Positions 31,237 to 39,674 of a stretch of DNA of 46,840 nucleotides are shown here, piece after piece. Within the stretch, counting starts at the first letter, position 1; the number at the start of each line of letters is the position of its first letter. The DNA is from Flemingiibacterium sp045586505 (GTDB lineage: Bacteria > Bacillota > Clostridia > Oscillospirales > CAG-272): NCBI GenBank assembly GCA_045586505.1, contig JAZNAL010000034.1, forward strand, positions 1 through 46,840, given 5' to 3'. The notes beneath the pieces are model-generated. The model was not told where the DNA came from. It worked only from the letters and a program-made list of their open reading frames with translations, and made no database searches. A program made the position numbers and the translations under genes.

Positions 31237-31413
31237 AAATTATCGTTTAGTGTAATATTTTTTGGGGAACACACATGGGGGTAGGGGACGGCGCCCTCGA
31301 CGTCCCTGCAACTTTCTCATTTATAAAACTGTTGGTTGTGAAGTTACAAGGGGCGTCGTGGGCGCCGCCCCCTACCAATTGTTGTGTTTATCTCCACCAC
31401 TAAACGATAATTT
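31237..31413. mobile_element. MITE-like long palindrome (177 bp)
   Basis: The ends are perfect 16-bp terminal inverted repeats: AAATTATCGTTTAGTG (31237-31252) and its complement (31398-31413). The symmetry continues inward: GTAGGGGACGGCGCCC (31281-31296) pairs with 31360-31375 with one mismatch. The block CGACGTCCCTGCAACTT pairs with AAGTTACAAGGGGCGTCG (31341-31358) with few mismatches. The element can therefore fold almost completely on itself. It encodes no protein, and I see no clear target-site duplication. It is G/C-rich in the middle and A/T-rich at the ends, and it sits between the flavin reductase and glcK. Confidence 0.7.
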
Positions 31414-31517
31414 TCATTCTATATACTATTTTACTCCCGTTTCGCGGATTTGTCAATCTCGCAGGAGTCACACGGCGGTAAATTCGCAAAAACTATTTTG
31501 CAAGTGGTGAAAAATAC

Positions 31518-31546
31518 TTGACATTGCGGACAAAATACATTATAAT
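31518..31546 (+). promoter_or_regulatory. Sigma-A promoter of glcK
   Basis: TTGACA (31518-31523) and TATAAT (31541-31546) have a 17-bp spacer. No catabolite-responsive cre dyad was recognised. Confidence 0.88.
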
Positions 31547-31620
31547 ATTAACAGTAAATACTTATTCTGAATCATCAGTATCGCAAAGAAAGGAACGCTT
31601 TTATAAAGCTCGATTTTACT

Positions 31621-32580
31621 ATGAATTATATCGGTATTGACCTTGGCGGAACTAATATCGCCGTAGGTATCATAAACGAAAAATACGAGATGCTCGCGAA
31701 GGGCAGTGTTCCAACCGACGCTTGTCGCGACGGTAAGGAGATCATCAAGGATATGGCTGATCTCTGCACAAAGCTTGTAGGTGAGGCGGGTCTTACCTAT
31801 GATGATATCGAATACGCGGGTATTGCGGCTCCCGGTTCCGTTGATCCCATTAACGGCGTGGTGGGTTATGCAAACAATCTCCCCTTCCACAATTTCGCGA
31901 TCGCGGATATCTTAAAGAGCTATATTCCGATAAAGAAGGTATATCTTGAGAACGACGCTAATGCGGCGGCTCTCGGTGAGGCAGTGGCGGGCGCGGCTCG
32001 CGGTGTTAAGCACGCGGTTATGATCACCCTCGGCACCGGTGTGGGCGGCGGTATCATCATCGACGGCAAGATATACTCCGGCTTCAACTACAAGGGCGGA
32101 GAGCTTGGACACATTGTTATCCAGCACGGCGGCAGACCCTGCTCCTGCGGTCGTCTCGGCTGCTGGGAAGCGTACAGCTCCGCCACCGGTCTTATCAATA
32201 TGACAAGGGAAAAGATCGAGGAGTGCAACAAGGCAGGTAAGGCTACCCTTATGGATAGCCAGGTGGCTTCTGACGGCAAGATCAGCGGCAAGACTGCATT
32301 TGCCTGCATGAAGAAGGGTGACGTTTGCGCTAAGGAAGTCGTTGACGAATACATATCCTACCTCGCTTGCGGTCTTACCAACATTATCAACATTTTTCAG
32401 CCTGAGGTGTTGGTTATCGGCGGAGGTATATGCAACGAGAAGGAAGATCTTACTAATCCGCTTAACGAGATTATCAATGGCAGCACCTACGGCGGCAACT
32501 CCGGTAAGGCTACCGTCCTGAAGATCGCCGAGCTGGGCAATGATGCGGGCATCATTGGCGCGGCTGTTCTCGGGCTTTGA
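31621..32580 (+). CDS. glcK: ROK-family glucokinase
   Basis: A protein of 319 residues. The phosphate loop is GIDLGGTNIAVGII; LENDANAAALGEA carries the catalytic Asp112; TLGTGVGGGIIIDG is the second phosphate region. ELGHIVI (Glu161, His164) and CSCGRLGCWE (174-183) form the ROK zinc site. It phosphorylates glucose with ATP to glucose-6-phosphate. In this window it connects free glucose from glycogen breakdown to the sugar-phosphate pool. The start ATG has no close Shine-Dalgarno; AAAGGA (31589-31594) is 26 bases upstream, with a 5-bp hairpin between. Confidence 0.94.
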   Translation: MNYIGIDLGGTNIAVGIINEKYEMLAKGSVPTDACRDGKEIIKDMADLCTKLVGEAGLTYDDIEYAGIAAPGSVDPINGVVGYANNLPFHNFAIADILKSYIPIKKVYLENDANAAALGEAVAGAARGVKHAVMITLGTGVGGGIIIDGKIYSGFNYKGGELGHIVIQHGGRPCSCGRLGCWEAYSSATGLINMTREKIEECNKAGKATLMDSQVASDGKISGKTAFACMKKGDVCAKEVVDEYISYLACGLTNIINIFQPEVLVIGGGICNEKEDLTNPLNEIINGSTYGGNSGKATVLKIAELGNDAGIIGAAVLGL

Positions 32581-32602
32581 TTAAAACAGCATCCGAACCG
32601 TC

Positions 32603-32653
32603 GGACGGGAGGAGACTGTAACAGGACGGTCTCCCTCGTCCTTACTGCTTTTT
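32603..32653 (+). terminator. Hairpin between glcK and the PAP2 gene
   Basis: GGACG...GAGGAGAC pairs imperfectly with GTCTCCCTCGTCC (32603-32641) and is followed by a T-rich run up to the PAP2 start codon. It could be a partial terminator. It also contains the only Shine-Dalgarno-like GGGAGGAG before that gene. Confidence 0.5.
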
Positions 32654-33493
32654 ATGAACATCAAAAAGAATCACATTTTACCAATAATTTTGTCGGTACT
32701 CTGGCTCATCGCGCTGGGATTTGCCTCGGTCTATGACCTTGATATCTCCCTTGCCATAGCTGACGGCAGCTCGGTCTACGGACGGGCGCTTGAAATTGCG
32801 GGCGAGCCTCCGGCGATACTGTTTACGTCCTTCAACTTTGCGCTGATGATGGCGCACTTCCAAAAAAAGCCCAACCGTACGGCACGGGACTGTGTCCTTG
32901 CCGCTCTGACGCTTATTGCATCGGTGGGCGCCGCTGTGTTCAGCGTTAATAAGATCGCAAATTATCTGATTGATTACGGCGTGATCACAGACGGTATGGC
33001 GTTATCGCTTACCGTATATGTCATGTCGACGCTTGCTTCGGCTGTATTTATCCTGCTTGTGATGCGTATGAAGCGTGAGACGATAGAGCGGTATTTTGTA
33101 ACCGCCTGCCACTGTGCAATAGCCGCGGCTGCCACATTTGTCATCATATGGGCATTCAAGCTCGTGTGGGGGCGTGTGCGCTTCCGTCAGCTTGAAGGCG
33201 ATCTGTCCCGCTTCACCCCGTGGTATCTGCCGCAGGGCTTTACGGGTTTTTTCTCCTTCCCGTCGGGTCACACCGCCAACGCTACGTTTATACTGTCAGT
33301 GAGCTATTATCTTGACTATCTGCCCGAAAAGTATAAAAAATACAATCCACTTATCACAGTACTGCTTGGTATATGGATCGTGCTTGTGGCATTTTCCAGG
33401 GTCAGAGTGGGGGCACACTATCTGTCAGATGTGCTGTTTGGCATGGCGATAACGCTTGCCATTGTTTATTTCGGAAAACCGAGGAAAAAATAA
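32654..33493 (+). CDS. PAP2-family membrane phosphatase
   Basis: A protein of 279 residues with six or so hydrophobic helices. The three PAP2 phosphatase motifs appear in order: KLVWGRVRFR (motif 1 region), FSFPSGHTAN (motif 2, PSGH) and SRVRVGAHYLSDV (motif 3, SRxxxxxHxxxD). The catalytic His residues are the one in PSGH and the one in GAHYLSD. The family removes phosphate from lipid phosphates such as phosphatidic acid or undecaprenyl diphosphate. No normal Shine-Dalgarno precedes the ATG; T-rich sequence and a hairpin lie there instead. Confidence 0.9.
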   Translation: MNIKKNHILPIILSVLWLIALGFASVYDLDISLAIADGSSVYGRALEIAGEPPAILFTSFNFALMMAHFQKKPNRTARDCVLAALTLIASVGAAVFSVNKIANYLIDYGVITDGMALSLTVYVMSTLASAVFILLVMRMKRETIERYFVTACHCAIAAAATFVIIWAFKLVWGRVRFRQLEGDLSRFTPWYLPQGFTGFFSFPSGHTANATFILSVSYYLDYLPEKYKKYNPLITVLLGIWIVLVAFSRVRVGAHYLSDVLFGMAITLAIVYFGKPRKK

Positions 33494-34035
33494 TGTATAT
33501 AGATCCCACACTTTACACCACCCGCCCCACTGATGAGCGCCTTCCAAAGGAAATGCGCTCCTACGATCTTTTGGAATCGGTGGGCGTGCCGTATGTGCGC
33601 ATAGATCACGATGCGGCGAATACCATGGAGGAGTGCGCCCAGGCGAAAGCCTTGCTTGGCGTGAAGATCTGCAAGAATCTGCTCCTCTGCAACAGTCAGA
33701 AAACCAAATTCTATATGCTTTTAATGTCCGGCGACAAGCAGTTTGTCACCAAGGACTTTTCAAAAAAGATCGGCTCATCGCGCCTGTCATTTGCACCTCC
33801 GGAATTTATGGAGAGATTTCTCGATATCACTCCCGGCTCACTGTCTGTGCTCGGACTTGCAAACGACACCGAGAACAATGTCACGCTCTACATCGATCGT
33901 GACGTGGTCGCCGATGAATATTTCGGATGCCATCCATGCATCAACACCTCAAGCCTTCGTTTTTCCACAGAGGACTTACTTAATAAAGTCATCCCCGCGA
34001 CTCATCATGAGGTCAATTTCGTGGAGCTTGACTGA
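33493..34035 (+). CDS. Prolyl-tRNA editing-type deacylase (ProXp/PrdX-like)
   Basis: A protein of 180 residues from ATG 33493, which overlaps the PAP2 stop as TAATG. The YbaK/ProX fold is visible in VPYVRIDHDAANTMEECAQA, then GVKICKNLLLCN, FYMLLMSGDKQF, LGLANDTENNVTLYIDRDV and FGCHPCINTSSLRF. The GCHPxxNT block and the opening are typical of PrdX/ProXp-ala. These free-standing proteins hydrolyse mischarged Ala-tRNA(Pro), backing up prolyl-tRNA synthetase. It is translationally coupled to the PAP2 gene but has no obvious functional tie with it. Confidence 0.9.
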   Translation: MYIDPTLYTTRPTDERLPKEMRSYDLLESVGVPYVRIDHDAANTMEECAQAKALLGVKICKNLLLCNSQKTKFYMLLMSGDKQFVTKDFSKKIGSSRLSFAPPEFMERFLDITPGSLSVLGLANDTENNVTLYIDRDVVADEYFGCHPCINTSSLRFSTEDLLNKVIPATHHEVNFVELD

Positions 34036-34052
34036 TTTTCGGAGAGTATATA

Positions 34053-35354
34053 ATGGTCACAATAACCGACGTCGAGCGCGCTTCTCTTGCAGAGAAGCAC
34101 GGTATTAAGGCGGGAGATATACTGATATCGATTAACGGTCACGAGATACGTGATGTGCTTGATTATCAGTTCCGCCTCAGCGAAAAAAAGGTCACACTCA
34201 AAATTCACCGCGGAGCGGAGCTTTTCGATGTGACGATCAAAAAAACCGAATACGGCGACATCGGGCTGTGCTTTGAGACGTATCTTATGGATAAAAAGCA
34301 GTCCTGCCGCAACAAATGCGTGTTCTGCTTTATAGATCAGCTCCCCTGCGGTATGCGCGATTCGCTTTACTTCAAGGATGACGATTCGAGACTGTCATTC
34401 CTGATGGGCAACTACATCACGCTCACGAATCTCACCGATGCCGATGTGGAGCGCATCTGTGAAATGAAGACCTCCCCCATCAATATTTCCGTCCATACCA
34501 CAAATCCCGAGCTGCGCGTCAAAATGATGAAAAACAAGCGCGCGGGCGAGGTGCTTGCGTATATGCGCCGCTTTGCCGATGCGGGCATTACCCTCAACTG
34601 TCAGATCGTGCTCTGCAAGGGGCTCAACGACGGTGAGGAGCTTATCCGTTCCATGCACGATCTTGTCGCACTGCATCCTCATCTGTCGGGCGTTTCCATC
34701 GTGCCTGCGGGCATTACGGATCACCGTGACGGACTGTATCCGCTGGAGCCATTCACCCCCGAGGAGACCTCGGCGGTCATTGACACCGTGGACGCCTTTG
34801 CGGCGGAATGTATGGTGAAATACGGCTCGCGGCTGTTCTTCTGCTCGGATGAAATGTATCTCTCCTGCGGACGGGAGCTTCCGGGCGAGGAGTATTACGA
34901 GGGCTATCCGCAGATCGAGAACGGTGTGGGCATGATCCGCTCTATGCAGTGCGAATTTGAGGATGAGCTGGAGTTTTTGTTCGACTACGACCTTGATAAG
35001 CCCCGAAAGATATCCATTGCTACAGGCTTTGCGGCTTACGATTTTATAAAATCGCTTTCGGATGAGCTGATGCGCCGCGTAAAGACGCTTGATATTACCG
35101 TATATCGGATCAGAAACGACTTTTTCGGTAAAAATATAACCGTGGCGGGGCTTATTACGGGCAAGGATCTGTATGCACAGCTCGCAGGAAAGCCGCTTGG
35201 GGATAAGCTGATCCTTCCATCGGTGATGCTTCGCGCCGAGCGAGATATGTTCCTCGATTCCATGCCGCTCTTGGAGCTTTCCGAAAAATTAGGTGTGGAG
35301 ATTGCTGTCTCCGAAGCCACGGGCATGGATTTTATCGCTTCAATTCTTGACTGA
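34053..35354 (+). CDS. DUF512 family protein (PDZ plus radical-SAM-like)
   Basis: A protein of 433 residues. An N-terminal PDZ domain (about 1-75; GIKAGDILISINGHEI) precedes a CxxxCxxC motif (C85, C89, C92 in CRNKCVFCFIDQLP). That motif suggests a 4Fe-4S cluster, and a DUF512 domain follows. Conserved blocks MGNYITLTNL and INISVHTTNPELR resemble radical-SAM barrels. Its reaction is not established. It lies directly upstream of der, an arrangement seen widely in Clostridia, which hints at a role near ribosome assembly. GGAG lies eight bases before ATG. Confidence 0.92.
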   Translation: MVTITDVERASLAEKHGIKAGDILISINGHEIRDVLDYQFRLSEKKVTLKIHRGAELFDVTIKKTEYGDIGLCFETYLMDKKQSCRNKCVFCFIDQLPCGMRDSLYFKDDDSRLSFLMGNYITLTNLTDADVERICEMKTSPINISVHTTNPELRVKMMKNKRAGEVLAYMRRFADAGITLNCQIVLCKGLNDGEELIRSMHDLVALHPHLSGVSIVPAGITDHRDGLYPLEPFTPEETSAVIDTVDAFAAECMVKYGSRLFFCSDEMYLSCGRELPGEEYYEGYPQIENGVGMIRSMQCEFEDELEFLFDYDLDKPRKISIATGFAAYDFIKSLSDELMRRVKTLDITVYRIRNDFFGKNITVAGLITGKDLYAQLAGKPLGDKLILPSVMLRAERDMFLDSMPLLELSEKLGVEIAVSEATGMDFIASILD

Positions 35355-35388
35355 TACTGAGAATATTAACACGAAAGGAATCAAATAA

Positions 35389-36720
35389 ATGTCGAAACCC
35401 GTTATTGCGATTGTCGGCCGCCCAAACGTCGGCAAGAGCACACTTTTCAATAAGCTCGCGGGCGAGAGAATATCCATTGTCGAGGATACCCCCGGCGTTA
35501 CCCGCGACCGTATCTACTACGAGATTGAGTGGAACGGCAGAGCTATGATCCTCGTCGATACGGGCGGTATCGAGCCGAAGTCCAACGATATCATCTTAAA
35601 ACAGATGAAAAATCAGGCAGAGGTCGCCGTTTCCACGGCGGACGTCATTGTGTTTATGGTTGACGTGACTACAGGTCTCACCGCCGCTGATCGCGATATT
35701 GCCACCATGCTCATAAAGAGCCAAAAGCCGCTGATACTTGCAGTGAACAAGTGCGACTCCGTAGGCGCACCGCCTATGGGATTTTACGAGTTCTACGAGC
35801 TTGGCATCGACGGTGAGCCCATTCAGCTTTCCTCGGTGCACGGTACCGGATCGGGCGATTTACTTGACCGTGTGCTTGAGCTTTGTCCTGCCGACGAGGA
35901 GAAGGAGGACGACTCCGATGTAATCAAGGTTGCGGTCATCGGCAAGCCCAATGCAGGCAAGAGCTCGATAATCAACAAGATCCTCGGCGAGGATCGCCTT
36001 ATCGTCTCTGACATTCCAGGTACCACCCGTGACGCGGTGGATACCCGTGTGGAGAACGAGTACGGCAAATACACCTTTATCGACACCGCGGGCATCCGCC
36101 GTCAGTCGAAGGTGGAGGATCGCATCGAGAAATTTAGCGTGCTCCGCGCCAAGATGGCGGTAGAGCGTGCCGATGTGTGCGTTATTATGATAGATGCCAA
36201 CGAGGGTGTTACCGAGCAGGACGAAAAGATCGCGGGTATTGCTCACGAATCGGGCAAGGCATGCATCATTGTTATCAACAAGTGGGACACCTTGGAGACC
36301 GAGGATAAGAACACAGTTGAATATGATAAAAAGGTATATAATTCGCTCTCATATATGCTGTATGCTCCCACGCTTTACGTCTCTGCAAAAACGGGTCAGA
36401 GAGTTGTCAAGCTGTTTGAGCTTATCAACTATGTTTACAACCAGAACTGCACACGAATCTCCACGGGTATGCTCAACGACGTGCTGAACGATGCTACCGC
36501 CCGTGTACAGCCTCCGTCCGATAAGGGACGCCACTTAAAGGTCTACTACATGACTCAGACGGGTACCTGTCCCCCCACATTTGTCATCTTCTGCAACAAC
36601 GCAGAGCTGTTCCATTTCTCATATCAGCGTTATATTGAAAATCAGCTTCGCGAGGTGTTCGGATTCCGCGGAACGCCAATCAAGCTGGTCATACGTCAGA
36701 AAGGAGATAAAGAAGAATGA
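35389..36720 (+). CDS. der: Ribosome biogenesis GTPase Der (EngA)
   Basis: A protein of 443 residues with two tandem GTPase domains: GRPNVGKST (about 9-17) with DTGG and NKCD, and GKPNAGKSS (about 185-193) with DTAG and NKWD. A KH-like domain follows (about 355-440). The double G domain is unique to Der, which acts in 50S subunit maturation. AAAGGA lies before the ATG. The stop overlaps the plsY start as ATGA. Confidence 0.97.
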   Translation: MSKPVIAIVGRPNVGKSTLFNKLAGERISIVEDTPGVTRDRIYYEIEWNGRAMILVDTGGIEPKSNDIILKQMKNQAEVAVSTADVIVFMVDVTTGLTAADRDIATMLIKSQKPLILAVNKCDSVGAPPMGFYEFYELGIDGEPIQLSSVHGTGSGDLLDRVLELCPADEEKEDDSDVIKVAVIGKPNAGKSSIINKILGEDRLIVSDIPGTTRDAVDTRVENEYGKYTFIDTAGIRRQSKVEDRIEKFSVLRAKMAVERADVCVIMIDANEGVTEQDEKIAGIAHESGKACIIVINKWDTLETEDKNTVEYDKKVYNSLSYMLYAPTLYVSAKTGQRVVKLFELINYVYNQNCTRISTGMLNDVLNDATARVQPPSDKGRHLKVYYMTQTGTCPPTFVIFCNNAELFHFSYQRYIENQLREVFGFRGTPIKLVIRQKGDKEE

Positions 36721-37466
36721 CACTTAATGAGATGTTAAACGATGGCCTTGTAACCAGACTTATCGCGGGAGACTCAAATGAGATCTCCCTGTGGGTAGTG
36801 ATCGCACTTTGTGTTCTGGGAGGCGCCGTTTCATATTTCCTTGGCGGACTCAATTTTGCCATAATCATTTCAAAATACAAATTCAAGGACGACATCCGCC
36901 GCTACGGAAGCGGTAACGCGGGCATGACCAATATGCTCCGCACCTACGGAAAAGCCGCGGCGGCGTTCACGTTGCTTGGCGACATGGCAAAGGCGATGGT
37001 ATCGGTGCTGATCGGTACGCTCCTTGCGGGCGAAGCGGGTGCGTACATCGCGGGCTTCTTCTGTGTGCTCGGACACTCCTTTCCTTGCTTCTACGGCTTC
37101 AAGGGTGGAAAGGGAATCGTGGTCACGGCGACAACACTGCTTTGTCTTGAGCCGCTGGTGTTCCTTATTCTGTTCCTCATCTTTGTACTCCTTGTAGCAT
37201 CCACCAAGTATCTTTCGCTGGGCTCTATAATGGGAATGTTACTCTATCCCGTAATTCTGAATCGCCTGTACCCCTATGTCAACGGCGGCGCGTCCGAGGG
37301 CGCAGTGGTTGCGATCATTTCGATTCTTAACGCGGTGCTTGTCATCTGGCTCCACCGCGAGAATCTGGGGCGCCTCTTAAACGGTACCGAAAACAAGTTC
37401 AGCCTTAAAAAGAAGGATAAGTTTGTGAAGGGCGAAAAGAAGGCTTCGGAGACCGAGGAAAAGTAA
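36717..37466 (+). CDS. plsY: Glycerol-3-phosphate acyltransferase PlsY
   Basis: A protein of 249 residues, longer than the usual 200, with an N-terminal extension of about 20 residues and a charged C-terminal tail (KKKDKFVKGEKKASETEEK). The three PlsY motifs are present: RRYGSGNAGMTNMLRTYG, GHSFPCFYGFKGGKGIV and the C-terminal helix ILNAVLVIWLHRENLGRLL. It is a membrane enzyme that moves acyl groups from acyl-phosphate to glycerol-3-phosphate, starting phospholipid synthesis. It is coupled to der by the ATGA overlap. Confidence 0.96.
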   Translation: MTLNEMLNDGLVTRLIAGDSNEISLWVVIALCVLGGAVSYFLGGLNFAIIISKYKFKDDIRRYGSGNAGMTNMLRTYGKAAAAFTLLGDMAKAMVSVLIGTLLAGEAGAYIAGFFCVLGHSFPCFYGFKGGKGIVVTATTLLCLEPLVFLILFLIFVLLVASTKYLSLGSIMGMLLYPVILNRLYPYVNGGASEGAVVAIISILNAVLVIWLHRENLGRLLNGTENKFSLKKKDKFVKGEKKASETEEK

Positions 37467-37480
37467 ACGGTACATAATAT

Positions 37481-37508
37481 AAAAAAGGGACTGTGAAGTC
37501 CCTTTTTT
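37481..37508. terminator. Terminator of the der-plsY unit
   Basis: A 12-bp stem (AAAAAAGGGACT with AGTCCCTTTTTT) and a GTGA loop lie 14 bases after the plsY stop. Confidence 0.92.
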
Positions 37509-37739
37509 GATTGTATCATGCACAGCTTCCGAAGATCTTTGCGCTGCCGCAGAATAAATTTTGAAAGATTTACGGCACGTAATTTTGTGATTGCTGTTCC
37601 TCGGACGCTCAAAAATGAAAAGTCTTACGGCGCGGATTCACTTGGAATAATTAGACGAAAACCGGTCTCGTTTTTTGTGAATAAAAGGATGTATACAAAA
37701 AAATATGCCAAAAACAGTCGAAAAAACTTTCGGGAGCTA

Positions 37740-37768
37740 TTGACAAACACAAAAAAACGTGGTATAAT
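37740..37768 (+). promoter_or_regulatory. Promoter of the T-box leader
   Basis: TTGACA (37740-37745) and TATAAT (37763-37768) have a 17-bp spacer, plus an extended TG-G just before the -10. The preceding interval 37509-37739 shows no supported gene. Confidence 0.88.
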
Positions 37769-37775
37769 CAATTAA

Positions 37776-38077
37776 CGCGTTAAATAGTGCGTCAGAAAAG
37801 CTGTGACCGGGAAACGGCGATGCCGTGACGGTATTACGGAACCACAGAGAGCTGCCGGTTGGTGAGAGGCGCGGTTTTACGGATACCGAATATTACTTCC
37901 CGAGAGCTTCGCCCCGAATTAACAGTAGGCGGCGACGGTGAGCACCGTTATATGCGACGAGTATCGGCTAACGCCTGTACTTACGGAGGCCATCGCCGCG
38001 AGGTGTGGTGAACAGAGGTGGTAACACGGGAAGTCTCGTCCTCTGCAGTAAAAACTGCGGAAGGGCGTTTTATTTTT
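37776..38077 (+). promoter_or_regulatory. T-box riboswitch leader
   Basis: The distal Stem I block AGAGAGCTGCCGGTTGGTGA (37846-37865) matches the conserved T-box loop/bulge region. Stem I pairs CGGTAT (37829-37834) with ATACCG (37883-37888), followed by the specifier side GAATATTACTTC. The antiterminator carries the T-box sequence AGAGGTGGTAACACGGG (38014-38030), with CAGAGG pairing to CCTCTG (38040-38045). The competing terminator pairs 38037-38049 with 38054-38067 and ends in a T tract (38068-38077). Uncharged tRNA should stabilise the antiterminator and switch on the symporter. The specifier reads TAT/TAC (Tyr) or ATT (Ile), depending on alignment. Confidence 0.9.
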
Positions 38078-38080
38078 GGA

Positions 38081-38109
38081 TGCTCCTTCCGACATCATGG
38101 AAAGGAGCA
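38081..38109 (+). promoter_or_regulatory. Hairpin masking the symporter ribosome binding site
   Basis: TGCTCCTTCC (38081-38090) pairs with GGAAAGGAGCA (38099-38109), with one bulged A. The 3' arm contains the Shine-Dalgarno AAGGAG, and ATTTTATT follows. It lies between the T-box terminator and the start codon. Confidence 0.6.
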
Positions 38110-38116
38110 TTTTATT

Positions 38117-39658
38117 ATGCTTGCAAAAATTTTAATGATCGTGGTATTCTTCGCGATCACCATCGCTGTCGGTGTATACTGCCGCAAAAAAGCAACCGAT
38201 GTCAACGGCTTCGTGCTGGGCGGACGTGAGGTCGGCCCCTGGCTTACTGCTTTCGCATACGGTACCTCATACTTCTCGGCGGTCGTATTCGTCGGATATG
38301 CGGGACAGTTCGGTTGGAAATACGGTATGGCGGCAACCTGGATCGGTCTCGGCAACGCCATCATCGGAAGCCTGCTTGCGTGGGTCGTACTCGGACGCCG
38401 CACACGCGTTATGACTCATCATCTCGGCGCAAAGACCATGCCCGAGTTTTTTGAGAAGCGCTTTGGCTCCAAGGGGCTGAAGCTTGCGGCGGCGCTTATT
38501 ACCTTTATCTTTCTTATTCCTTACACCGCATCCGTATACAACGGTCTGTCAAGACTGTTTGGCATGGCTTTCAATATCCCCTACGAAGTCTGCGTAATTG
38601 TAATGGCGGTGCTGACGGGTGTGTATGTAATTCTCGGCGGCTACATGGCGACTGCGGTCAATGACTTTATACAAGGCATTATCATGCTGGGGGGCATTAT
38701 CGCCGTCATCGGCTCGGTGCTGGCAGGACAGGGCGGCTTCACAGCAGCGGTCATCAAGCTCTCCGGCATTACCGATGCCACGGTTCCCGCAGGCATGCAG
38801 GGAGCCTTCACCTCCATGTTTGGCCCTGACCCGCTGAATCTCCTCGGCGTAGTAATACTGACCTCACTCGGTACCTGGGGACTTCCTCAAATGGTGCAGA
38901 AGTTCTATGCCATCAAATCTGAGAAGGCAATCAACAAGGGCACCATCATCTCCACAGTTTTTGCGATAGTCGTTTCCGGCGGTTGCTACTTCCTCGGAGG
39001 CTTTGGCAGACTGTTCGGTATCGATACCAACGCCTCGGGTGCACTCATCTATGACTCTGTAATTCCCAATATGCTGTCTACGCTGTCCGATATACTTATC
39101 GGTATCGTTATAGTGCTTGTGCTGTCGGCATCCATGTCCACGCTGTCAGGTCTGGTGCTGACCTCCAGCTCCACCATAACCCTTGACCTTATCAAGGGAA
39201 ATATCGCAAAGACAATGGACGAAAAGAAGCAGCTTCTTTCCATACGTATCTTCATCGCGATATTCATTGTGCTGTCCGCGGCGATCGCTATTTTCCAGTA
39301 TCAGTCCGCAAGCACCTTCATCGCACAGCTCATGGGTATCTCCTGGGGTGCACTGGCGGGTGCGTTCCTCGCACCGTTCATGTACGGTCTGTACTCTAAG
39401 CGAATCACCCCTGCTTCGGTGTGGGTAAGCTTCGCAATTGGCGTGGGACTTACCGTCTCCAATATGTTCATCGGCTTCATTGCATCTCCCATCAACGCAG
39501 GTGCTGCTGCAATGGTGCTGGGGCTTATCGCGGTACCGATTGTCAGCCTTTTGACGCCCAAGCCCAAGACTGTCGATGTGGATGAAATATTCAGCTGCTA
39601 TGACAAGGAAGTCACAGTTAGGAAAAAGATCGCCATTAGCGAAAACGAAGACAAATAA
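38117..39658 (+). CDS. Sodium:solute symporter (SSS family), T-box controlled
   Basis: A protein of 513 residues from ATG 38117 (AAGGAG nine bases upstream); the longer reading runs through the T-box. About 13 membrane helices are predicted. The family features are an N-terminal VLGGREVGPWLTAFAYGTSY region, GGYMATAVNDFIQGIIMLGG (the SSS signature area) and WGLPQMVQKFYAIKS. The closest known type appears to be PutP/Na+-dependent amino-acid symporters. The T-box leader implies that the substrate is an amino acid or its precursor; identity depends on the specifier codon, with Tyr or Ile as candidates. Confidence 0.93.
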   Translation: MLAKILMIVVFFAITIAVGVYCRKKATDVNGFVLGGREVGPWLTAFAYGTSYFSAVVFVGYAGQFGWKYGMAATWIGLGNAIIGSLLAWVVLGRRTRVMTHHLGAKTMPEFFEKRFGSKGLKLAAALITFIFLIPYTASVYNGLSRLFGMAFNIPYEVCVIVMAVLTGVYVILGGYMATAVNDFIQGIIMLGGIIAVIGSVLAGQGGFTAAVIKLSGITDATVPAGMQGAFTSMFGPDPLNLLGVVILTSLGTWGLPQMVQKFYAIKSEKAINKGTIISTVFAIVVSGGCYFLGGFGRLFGIDTNASGALIYDSVIPNMLSTLSDILIGIVIVLVLSASMSTLSGLVLTSSSTITLDLIKGNIAKTMDEKKQLLSIRIFIAIFIVLSAAIAIFQYQSASTFIAQLMGISWGALAGAFLAPFMYGLYSKRITPASVWVSFAIGVGLTVSNMFIGFIASPINAGAAAMVLGLIAVPIVSLLTPKPKTVDVDEIFSCYDKEVTVRKKIAISENEDK

Positions 39659-39674
39659 GCCTGTATTGATACAG

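Noticed and set aside
31262..31510. Plus-strand frame of 82 codons in the palindromic element
   Set aside because: It lies mostly inside the inverted-repeat structure and extends into the glcK promoter; it is best explained by the element itself.
37518..37775. Plus-strand frame of 85 codons before the T-box leader
   Set aside because: It runs through the T-box promoter (TTGACA and TATAAT), has no ribosome binding site and no family resemblance.
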